From the NCBI GenBank assembly GCA_009701115.1, contig WLKR01000053.1, forward strand, positions 1 through 7,393: a DNA stretch of 7,393 bases, given 5' to 3'. Positions within the stretch are counted from its first letter, which is position 1. Each line of letters begins with the position of its first letter. The position numbers and the translations under genes were made by a program. The notes beneath the pieces are model-generated. The model was not told where the DNA came from and made no database searches. It saw only the letters and a list, made by a program, of their open reading frames with translations. Below are positions 1-4,991 of the stretch, piece by piece. This DNA is from Actinomycetota bacterium. GTDB lineage: Bacteria > Actinomycetota > Acidimicrobiia > Acidimicrobiales > RAAP-2.

Positions 1-278
1 GCCACAAAGGGCACCACGTCGACGACCCCAAATCGAGGGTGTACGCCGTCGTGGAATTCCAAATCGAGGGCATCAATGACGTTGCGCAACATCCATTGAA
101 CGTCGAGCAATAACTCGTCGGCCGAGTTGATGAGTGTGAAGACAGAACGGTTGTGCCAGGGATCGCTGTGTCGATGGCGAAAGGATGAACCAGCCGACCG
201 TTCAAACTGGCGAAGGATCGGTTCATCTTGTCCCTCGGAAACGTTGATGACGCACTCAAAGACGTCGTGGTGCGCCAT
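1..278 (-). CDS. Glutamate formiminotransferase N-terminal part (partial, runs off left edge)
   Basis: The minus strand reads openly from an ATG at 278 to the window edge, giving 92 residues. The start carries ECVINVSEG (residues 8-16), matching the family's ECVxNxSEG opening. An HNRSVFTL segment (42-49) and HDGVHPRFGVVDVVPF (76-91) follow. The latter corresponds to the family's HxGxHPRxGxxDVxPF block, where H80 is the likely counterpart of the catalytic histidine. Family members transfer the formimino group from N-formimino-L-glutamate to tetrahydrofolate in histidine breakdown and one-carbon metabolism, in the cytoplasm. Whether this is the single-domain enzyme or is fused to a cyclodeaminase cannot be seen, because the C-terminal part is missing. 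The ATG lies 6 bases after the wbl stop codon, with no clear SD, so co-transcription and translational coupling with wbl are likely. A TTG sits directly before the ATG as an alternative start. Confidence 0.85.
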   Translation of the reverse strand, partial: MAHHDVFECVINVSEGQDEPILRQFERSAGSSFRHRHSDPWHNRSVFTLINSADELLLDVQWMLRNVIDALDLEFHDGVHPRFGVVDVVPFV

Positions 279-284
279 CAATCG

Positions 285-530
285 TTAGCTGCGGGTCAGG
301 GGAAGCCCACGGCGACGGGCCCGCTGCAGTCGGCGACGCTCCCGCTCGCTCTTGCCACCCCATATACCGTGATCCACGTGGTTCTCAAGGGCGTAGTTCA
401 GACACTGATCGGCTACGGGGCATGTGGCGCAAATCTTCTGCGCCTTAATCACACCCGTACCGTCACCGGGGAAGAACATCTCGGCTGGGAAGTTGCGACA
501 CTTGCCCTCTGCCATCCATTCGGTATTCAT
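285..530 (-). CDS. WhiB-like (Wbl) iron-sulfur transcription factor, 81 aa
   Basis: This small protein has the Wbl signature. Four cysteines (C11, C34, C37, C43) are arranged as C-x22-C-x2-C-x5-C and bind a [4Fe-4S] cluster in the family. The turn G-I-W-G-G (55-59) follows, then a very basic tail (RERRRLQRARRRG, 63-75) for DNA contact. Wbl proteins usually act with the principal sigma factor (region 4) to control development, redox responses or intrinsic drug resistance. The subclass cannot be fixed by eye. The tail has RRGLP rather than the RGRP AT-hook of WhiB7, though the two are loosely similar. The ATG at 530 is well supported by an AAGGAGG SD with 6-base spacing. The gene is divergent from the small gene at 726 and is followed within 6 bases by the formiminotransferase gene. 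Confidence 0.95.
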   Translation of the reverse strand: MNTEWMAEGKCRNFPAEMFFPGDGTGVIKAQKICATCPVADQCLNYALENHVDHGIWGGKSERERRRLQRARRRGLPLTRS

Positions 531-536
531 ACTGAC

Positions 537-543
537 CCTCCTT
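537..543 (-). promoter_or_regulatory. Strong Shine-Dalgarno of the wbl gene
   Basis: Read on the minus strand this is AAGGAGG, ending 6 bases before the ATG at 530. It is the best SD in the window and fixes the wbl start. Most other genes here have weak or no SD. Confidence 0.85.
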
Positions 544-629
544 GTTAGGCCTACAACGGACAGTAGCCACTATGGGGCCAGAAAGCCATTTCTACGATGC
601 GAACAACTTCACAACGGACCAGCAAATGA

Positions 630-640
630 CCTTTAAAAGG
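630..640. promoter_or_regulatory. 11-bp AT-rich palindrome in the wbl/orf726 divergent region
   Basis: CCTTTAAAAGG has perfect 5-base arms around a central A. It lies about 100 bases upstream of the wbl start and 86 bases upstream of the rightward gene. It is the most AT-rich spot of the intergenic region. It could be a regulator site or part of an AT-rich upstream promoter element. Some Wbl proteins act at AT-rich sequence beside the -35 element, but I see no convincing -35 here, so the function is a guess. Confidence 0.35.
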
Positions 641-659
641 CGGGCTCAACTCGACATAG

Positions 660-701
660 TCCCGTCCGATAGAATGACTGTCCCGTTGAAGTTCTACGGG
701 A
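660..701. promoter_or_regulatory. Three copies of TCCCGT around a putative -10: operator-like array
   Basis: TCCCGT occurs at 660-665 and 681-686, and inverted as ACGGGA at 696-701. The two direct copies are 21 bases apart (two helical turns; the match extends to GTCCCGT). They flank a candidate -10 element, TAGAAT (670-675). The second copy and the inverted copy can also form a 6-bp hairpin with a 9-base loop in the predicted leader of the gene at 726. The best -35 at suitable spacing (646-651) matches only 3 of 6 consensus bases. An activator- or repressor-dependent promoter is therefore possible. The repeats are visible; their role is inferred. Confidence 0.4.
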
Positions 702-712
702 GTAACACACTC

Positions 713-720
713 AAAAGGAG
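713..720 (+). promoter_or_regulatory. Shine-Dalgarno AAAAGGAG deciding the start of the 92-aa gene
   Basis: The sequence AAAAGGAG ends 5 bases before the ATG at 726. The in-frame GTG at 720 overlaps this SD and so is unlikely to be the start. Confidence 0.75.
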
Positions 721-725
721 TGGCC

Positions 726-1004
726 ATGAGCCAGTTTTCGCCTACTGAACCGGCAGAGATCGAAAACCCCGTCGGTCACGTCCAGGTGATCTACCTCGGC
801 CCCGTCGCCCCCCACTGGGAGTGCCGCATGGTCTTTGGTGAGCCTGAGCAGATCCAGGCCTTCGTGGACCGCGTCGACGCCCGTCTGCGCCTCCTGCCCC
901 CGCACGACCCACAGTTCCGCCGCAATCGCGAGCGCGTCAACCGCGACGCCGAGCGCGAGCAACTCAAGATTGAGTGGGACCTCGGCTACAACGAAAACGA
1001 ATAG
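726..1004 (+). CDS. Small conserved-looking protein of unknown function, 92 aa
   Basis: I do not recognise this protein. It reads as a folded N-terminal part, with hydrophobic alternation suggesting a strand (HVQVIYLGPVAPHWECRMVF, 18-37). A helix follows (EPEQIQAFVDRVDARLRLL), then a highly charged C-terminal half rich in Arg, Glu and Asp, ending in an acidic tail. There is a single cysteine, no signal peptide and no membrane segment, so a cytoplasmic protein is expected. Codon use has the G/C-rich third positions of the neighbours, and the SD is good, so the gene is probably real. It is divergent from wbl across a 195-base region and could share its control. It ends 9 bases from the convergent DUF2342 gene, leaving no room for a classical terminator. 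Confidence 0.75.
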   Translation: MSQFSPTEPAEIENPVGHVQVIYLGPVAPHWECRMVFGEPEQIQAFVDRVDARLRLLPPHDPQFRRNRERVNRDAEREQLKIEWDLGYNENE

Positions 1005-1013
1005 TTTGCGCGC

Positions 1014-2144
1014 CTAGGCAAACGGTGACTGGGTGACGCGACTGCGCCACACAGCAGGCTGTAACAATTCTTCGGCACTCGGCATCCCATCGAGCTGAAA
1101 GAGTCGAGTCAATTCTTCGATACCCCATGTCGCGACGATCTCGCGCACAAACTGTTCGGCCACGTCGACGCGCGAGCCCCGTATTGAGATACCAAAGAGG
1201 GCGGCCGCAGACTCTTCGCCCTTGGCATCACTACGTCGGTGACGGCGGAGGGCTTCATCCAGGAGTGGTGTGGGCCCCACGATCGAGTGGGTGACGTGAC
1301 TCGCAATGAAGTCAAAGGTGGCTCGCAAGCAGACGCTCGCCGCGTCGATGGCAATCGTCGCGGGCGTTTCTTCCCCGAGTTCAATGCCATCGAGGAGCTG
1401 CTCGGGATTGCTCATGAGTTCGCTCATGTCGCCACCTTGCATCAGTCCAGCCAGACGCCCCATGATGTCGCCCTGGGCCGCTTGGGCGTCCTGCACCGCA
1501 TCAAAGAGCAGAGCTCGCAGTGCGGTTCCCGTTCCGTCTTGGCGCAAGTAGGTCGCGGCCGTGTGTTCGTAGGCCACGGCGTAGATCATCACTTGGTCGT
1601 GATCGAGCGACCACTCATCGGCGAAGCGTGCGACATTGTTAACAATGATGGCGCGCTCGTCATTTTCACGGGGGAGCGGGATAGCCCCGAGGGACCAGGC
1701 CGTCTCGGAAAAATGTCCCGCGACAGAACCCAATTGAAACCCAATGAAAAGTGGCCCCATCGCGGCACCCAGTTGCGCCAACATCGGGGCCAGGGGGTTG
1801 TCATCAGCGCTTTCCACTGGCGCCGCTGGCGTGTTCGCGTGGGGGGCTACGAGTGGCGACCAGTCGCGGAGCGCGGCCTCCGAAAGTTCGGTACGAGTAG
1901 CCGCTCGAGCGGGGGTGACCTGGGGGACGCCAAGCAACATCTCGATGTGTCGAGCCACGAGCGGACCGTACTGCTCCAGCCGTTGGCGCTCTACGGGCAG
2001 AGGGTTGGGATCGGCGTCGTCGCCACGGGCAATATTGAGCGCCAGCGCCCGGGCCGTTTCCAGCCACGAGTTCGGACCTTGTTGACCGAGCATCTTCATT
2101 AGGTCGCCCATAAAGCCAAAGTTGCCGAAGGGGGTATCACTCAC
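1014..2144 (-). CDS. DUF2342/Zincin_2-family protein with degenerate metal-binding motif, 376 aa
   Basis: The N-terminus (MSDTPFGNFGFMGDLMKMLG) and the block after it (QQGPNSWLETARALA, 21-35) have the opening typical of the actinobacterial DUF2342 'putative hydrolase' or zincin-like family. A segment rich in Gly and hydrophobic residues (PMLAQLGAAMGPLFIGFQLGSVAGH, 120-144) and the helix after VNNVARFADEWSLDHDQVMIY also fit the family. Relatives carry HExxH-like or RExxH residues in the following helix, but here it reads Y-E-H-T-A (192-196). Neither zincin histidine is in place; only the Glu is. H194 is shifted and probably cannot substitute. A scaffold or pseudoenzyme role is therefore inferred, and the family's true activity is not established to my knowledge. 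Length is close to family size. The GTG start is chosen because its N-terminus matches the family. It lies 9 bases after the stop of the PDZ gene with no SD, suggesting a two-gene operon with translational coupling. Confidence 0.85.
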   Translation of the reverse strand: MSDTPFGNFGFMGDLMKMLGQQGPNSWLETARALALNIARGDDADPNPLPVERQRLEQYGPLVARHIEMLLGVPQVTPARAATRTELSEAALRDWSPLVAPHANTPAAPVESADDNPLAPMLAQLGAAMGPLFIGFQLGSVAGHFSETAWSLGAIPLPRENDERAIIVNNVARFADEWSLDHDQVMIYAVAYEHTAATYLRQDGTGTALRALLFDAVQDAQAAQGDIMGRLAGLMQGGDMSELMSNPEQLLDGIELGEETPATIAIDAASVCLRATFDFIASHVTHSIVGPTPLLDEALRRHRRSDAKGEESAAALFGISIRGSRVDVAEQFVREIVATWGIEELTRLFQLDGMPSAEELLQPAVWRSRVTQSPFA

Positions 2145-2153
2145 AACAGCAAC

Positions 2154-3263
2154 TTAGGAGAGACAGTCCAGCCGCACAACCACAAACGATGGTTGCTGAT
2201 CTCGAAGAAACTGGATGACCATCGAGGTGTGACCGGCCGTGGCGTAGAGCTCGGTGACGATGCCGTCCATGGTGTCGACGCTCTTTTCATTAAGGGCAGT
2301 TATGACGTCACCCGGCGCGAGCTTGTTGAAACTAGGGCCTCGGGCGACGGCGGTCACCAGTACACCGCCGCCTTCGGCCGGAACGCCGCTGATACCGAGG
2401 TGACCATGACAGTTAGGGGCGGCCAACCAGGCTGAAGCCACTCGCGAGATGTATTCGGCCGTTATCCACTGTCCGTTATCGGACAGTATCGCCACCACGT
2501 CACCCGAGTCTCCAATTGCGAATGAACCGGTGAGGCCTCGAAGTTGGGTTGGGGAAGTGGCCGTGAGGTAGCTCACGATGCCGTCGTTGGTTGTCCTTCG
2601 AGCGTCGCTCAGTACTGTCGTGGCGTAGGCGAACCTCGGTGTCCTCGAGGAAGCGGCGAAGTAGGGCGAGATGACCAGAACGGGTTCGACCGCGTTGTGT
2701 GTGGCGATCGCTGTCGTCTGCAAAGTGCACGGTAGATGGAGATATGTCAACCCCAGGTGGCGGTCAAAGCCCATCCACTGAACGTGCATCCGGGGTGTGG
2801 TGAATGTCGAGCCGGTGATGGAGTCATGACGATTGAGGTGCAGCGTGGTCACCGCAACATCACCATTACCAACAATCATGGCGCCTCCGGAAATCAGGCG
2901 CCCGTCACGTTCGCTGGTGAGCTGAATAGAACTGGTGGCCGCGTCCTGACCGACGTGCGGAATGGCCTGTAGCGAAAATGCCACACGCTCATCCATGGCC
3001 TGCGTGGGCTCGACCGATGTTTCGGTGGAGTAGAGCGATAGGGAGCCCACGAGTAAGAGGACGGTTGCTCCCGTTAGGAGCCCCGCATTTACGCGCCGAC
3101 TCTTCGGAGCGGGCGCGCTGGAGAGGAGCTTTTCAAACTCGCCGGGCAGTTCCGACGGGTGCAAATAAGTGCGCCCCTCCACGGGCGGAATGACCCCCCG
3201 AGCACGGCGCCATCGAAGTCGTCGTCGTTTCCCACCGTTTGGAGGCGCGCCATTGGTGCTCAC
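2154..3263 (-). CDS. Membrane-anchored HtrA-like (degenerate trypsin-fold) PDZ protein, 369 aa
   Basis: The residues below are numbered from the GTG at 3263. A basic cytoplasmic N-terminus carries the short motif YLHPSEL (33-39). One membrane helix follows (about 60-78), then an extracytoplasmic trypsin-like region (about 95-280) and a C-terminal PDZ domain (about 287-366) with LAPGDVITALN in its core. The layout is that of S1C/HtrA proteases, but the triad is broken. H142 in VAVTTLHL may retain the His. The Asp of the usual D-L-A-V-L motif is H169 (HLGL). The GNSGG Ser position is T245 (GLTGS). It is therefore probably an inactive peptide-sensing or scaffold protein, possibly for envelope stress. 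A TTG at 3272 would add three residues. GTG-AGC is preferred because a -10-like TAGCCT overlaps the TTG. The gene heads an operon with the DUF2342 gene and is divergent from the MreB-like gene. Confidence 0.8.
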   Translation of the reverse strand: MSTNGAPPNGGKRRRLRWRRARGVIPPVEGRTYLHPSELPGEFEKLLSSAPAPKSRRVNAGLLTGATVLLLVGSLSLYSTETSVEPTQAMDERVAFSLQAIPHVGQDAATSSIQLTSERDGRLISGGAMIVGNGDVAVTTLHLNRHDSITGSTFTTPRMHVQWMGFDRHLGLTYLHLPCTLQTTAIATHNAVEPVLVISPYFAASSRTPRFAYATTVLSDARRTTNDGIVSYLTATSPTQLRGLTGSFAIGDSGDVVAILSDNGQWITAEYISRVASAWLAAPNCHGHLGISGVPAEGGGVLVTAVARGPSFNKLAPGDVITALNEKSVDTMDGIVTELYATAGHTSMVIQFLRDQQPSFVVVRLDCLS

Positions 3264-3271
3264 AAGTAGCA

Positions 3272-3277
3272 AGGCTA
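3272..3277 (-). promoter_or_regulatory. Putative -10 element for the PDZ gene (leaderless-type)
   Basis: On the minus strand this reads TAGCCT (TANNNT type), ending 8 bases before the GTG at 3263. No SD precedes that GTG, so transcription may start at or next to the start codon. No good -35 is visible. Confidence 0.35.
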
Positions 3278-3307
3278 TGACTGTGACGAGGAATTTTGGT
3301 GTCGCCC

Positions 3308-3313
3308 TAACAT
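3308..3313 (+). promoter_or_regulatory. Putative -10 element for the MreB-like gene (leaderless-type)
   Basis: TAACAT (TANNNT type) ends 6 bases before the GTG at 3320, the distance expected when the transcript begins at the start codon. There is no SD. A stop codon (TAA at 3308) blocks any in-frame start further upstream. A weak -35-like GTGACG lies at 3283-3288, with a rather long spacer. Confidence 0.45.
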
Positions 3314-3319
3314 CTGCAC

Positions 3320-4324
3320 GTGGCCGTTGACGTAGCGATTGATGTGGGAACGACCACCACCCGTCTCGCCACTGCTGACGGCTCCGTCTTTCTCCGGGAA
3401 GCCAGCGTGGTCGCGGTCGACACGACTACGGGCGACATCGTTGACATTGGCGATTCCGCCATGCGCAAAATCGGACGCGATCCGAGGCATGTCGTTAACT
3501 TTCGCCCTCTCGCCAACGGCACCACCATTGACTTTGACGTTGCCGCGCGACTGATCCGCGCGCTTTTTGACCGCGCCGGTTTTAGTCGCATGAGTCGAGT
3601 GCACGCCACGATGAGCGTTCCGGCGTTTGCTACTTCTATCGAGCGCCGCGCTCTACGACAGGCGGCCCTGCAGGCCGGGGCCGTTGACGCCACGCTGATT
3701 GAAGCCCCTATCGCCGCAGCAATTGGAGTGGGCCTCCACGTCGATGAACCGGTGGCGGCACCAATCATCATGCTGGGTGGTGGCGCGTGCGAGACCGCAC
3801 TTATGTCTCTCGGCGGCATTGTCACGGCTAAGTCGGTTCGGATCGGTGGCTCGCACTTAGATGAATCCATCGCCTCGGCACTCCGCCATCGCTACGGCGT
3901 CGTGGTGTCTCCCCGGGTTGCTGAGTCGCTCAAGAACGAACTGGGATCACTCATGGGTTCACGGCGACGTGACGTCCGGGTGGTGCCGGCGCGCACCGTA
4001 GACGTCGGGCTCCCCGTCAGCGTAGAAGTCTCCGCTGAAGTAGTGGATGGCGCTATTGCCGACCACGTTCGCTCCATTGTGCGCAGCGTGAAGGAGTGTC
4101 TTGGTGAGGCGCCGCCCGATCTCTCCCAGGACGTCTCAGTGCGAGGCATCCATGTGGTTGGCGGTATGGCCCAGCTCCACGACTTCCCCGAGCTCTTGAC
4201 TCATGAGGTCGGGGTGGCCTGCACCACCGTTGTCCAGCCCGACTTAGTGGTGATTCGCGGACTCTTGCGCTGTTTGAACGAACTGCAAACACTGCACCGC
4301 TCGTTACGTTTAACCGACGTTTAG
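3320..4324 (+). CDS. Divergent MreB-like actin-fold ATPase family protein, 334 aa
   Basis: The protein aligns by eye along the whole MreB fold. Phosphate-1 motif IDVGTTTTRL (7-16) is intact with D8. ASVVAVDTTTGDIVDIGDSA (28-47), GRDPRHVVNFRPLANGTTIDFD (52-73), LIEAPIAAAIG (126-136), a phosphate-2 region (149-166) and an adenosine motif (277-286) follow in order. Length is that of bacterial MreB. Key changes stand out. The phosphate-2 DIGGGTTE reads M-L-G-G-G-A-C-E, so the Asp is M151 and the first Thr is A156. The second Glu of LIEEP is A129, and the third Gly of the adenosine GGG is M283. There is also no obvious N-terminal amphipathic helix. MreB organises cell-wall synthesis as membrane-bound filaments. 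This paralogue may bind nucleotide but hydrolyse it poorly, and its role is unknown. An Hsp70-like relative is a less likely alternative. Its last 4 bases overlap the HEAT gene end. Confidence 0.85.
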   Translation: MAVDVAIDVGTTTTRLATADGSVFLREASVVAVDTTTGDIVDIGDSAMRKIGRDPRHVVNFRPLANGTTIDFDVAARLIRALFDRAGFSRMSRVHATMSVPAFATSIERRALRQAALQAGAVDATLIEAPIAAAIGVGLHVDEPVAAPIIMLGGGACETALMSLGGIVTAKSVRIGGSHLDESIASALRHRYGVVVSPRVAESLKNELGSLMGSRRRDVRVVPARTVDVGLPVSVEVSAEVVDGAIADHVRSIVRSVKECLGEAPPDLSQDVSVRGIHVVGGMAQLHDFPELLTHEVGVACTTVVQPDLVVIRGLLRCLNELQTLHRSLRLTDV

Positions 4325-4953
4325 TCGGGATCTCGACGGAGCTGCTCGACAGCCGAGCGGACCTGCCAGTCACGATCATCTGCGGCCGCGTCGAGAGCCG
4401 TTTCAATGTCGGGCCCCTCAAAGGATGAGAGTGCCACGACGGCACGCCGTCGGACAGTGGGCTTGTCTTGCAGAGCTGCCAAAATCACATCTCGCCCTTG
4501 ATCAATCCCAATCTGCCCGAGGGCAATCACACCAGCTTCACGGCACCTCGCGTCATCGTGGGATGAAGTTATCCGGTTGAGTTCATCAACCAGTACTGCG
4601 AGTCCGAGCTCGCCCGCCGCAAAGACGGTGGCCTCCACCACGAGCGGGTCCGCGTGATTGAAGAGTTGGCTGAGGGCTGCGGTAATGTCCTCGTTCACGC
4701 CCTCGAGATGCGCAACTACCTCCAGGGCATCGTGGATCACGGTGGCATTCTCGTCGTGCAAGAGCGGTAGCAAGATTTCGTTATCGACGCACTGGTGGCG
4801 CGCGAGACCCCGAATGGCGAGCGACCGCGCCCGGGGGAATGGGTGGTGAAGCGCAGCGATGAGCATGGCTCGGGACGGGTCGCTGCGATCAAAACCAGCA
4901 CGGACTAGTTCTTCGGCGAACGACTCCGGTAGCGTGGCGTCATCGTGTGGCAT
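4321..4953 (-). CDS. HEAT-repeat protein, 210 aa
   Basis: From the ATG at 4953 the protein is almost wholly a series of about six two-helix HEAT or PBS-lyase-type repeats (residues about 24-205). Each has a pattern like A-x-x-x-L-x-x-x-x-x-x-V-R-x-x-A-x-x-A-L. Clear examples are PRARSLAIRGLAR, REAGVIALGQIG, VRRRAVVALSSF and VRSAVEQLRRD. Such solenoids are protein-binding scaffolds, and the partner is unknown. There is no signal peptide or membrane segment. An in-frame TTG at 4983 and GTG at 4980 would add about 10 residues. The ATG is preferred because GGTGAG precedes it by 9 bases. The gene is divergent from the YlbL-type protease (38 bases between starts) and tail-to-tail with the MreB-like gene, sharing TTAG. 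Confidence 0.8.
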   Translation of the reverse strand: MPHDDATLPESFAEELVRAGFDRSDPSRAMLIAALHHPFPRARSLAIRGLARHQCVDNEILLPLLHDENATVIHDALEVVAHLEGVNEDITAALSQLFNHADPLVVEATVFAAGELGLAVLVDELNRITSSHDDARCREAGVIALGQIGIDQGRDVILAALQDKPTVRRRAVVALSSFEGPDIETALDAAADDRDWQVRSAVEQLRRDPD

Positions 4954-4981
4954 CGCTCTATTCTCACCCGAAGTGCCCACC

Positions 4982-4986
4982 AAGGA
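4982..4986 (+). promoter_or_regulatory. Shine-Dalgarno AAGGA of the YlbL-type protease gene
   Basis: AAGGA ends 5 bases before the ATG at 4992, supporting that start over an upstream in-frame GTG at 4947 that lies inside the divergent HEAT gene. A TATTCT at 4959-4964 is a possible -10, without a good -35. Confidence 0.55.
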
Positions 4987-4991
4987 CGGTT

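Noticed and set aside
28..70. 12-bp direct repeat CCAAATCGAGGG at 28-39 and 59-70
   Set aside because: Both copies lie inside the formiminotransferase coding sequence in different frames and encode unrelated family-consistent residues, so a chance match is the simplest reading.
228..548. 106-residue plus-strand frame opposite wbl and the formiminotransferase start
   Set aside because: It is antisense to the Wbl cysteine motif region and shows no family features or ribosome site.
1239..2102. 287-residue open frame on the plus strand opposite the DUF2342 gene
   Set aside because: It lies wholly antisense to a gene with clear family features. Its translation is Arg/Gly/His-rich with no recognisable domain, as expected of a shadow frame in GC-rich DNA.
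3307..3870. 187-residue minus-strand frame opposite the MreB-like gene
   Set aside because: Low-complexity Ala/Arg/Ser-rich translation, antisense to well-conserved MreB motifs.
4947..4991. Upstream GTG at 4947 as start of the YlbL-type protease
   Set aside because: It would lie inside the divergent HEAT gene, adds a non-signal-like stretch before the membrane anchor, and a ribosome site supports the ATG at 4992.
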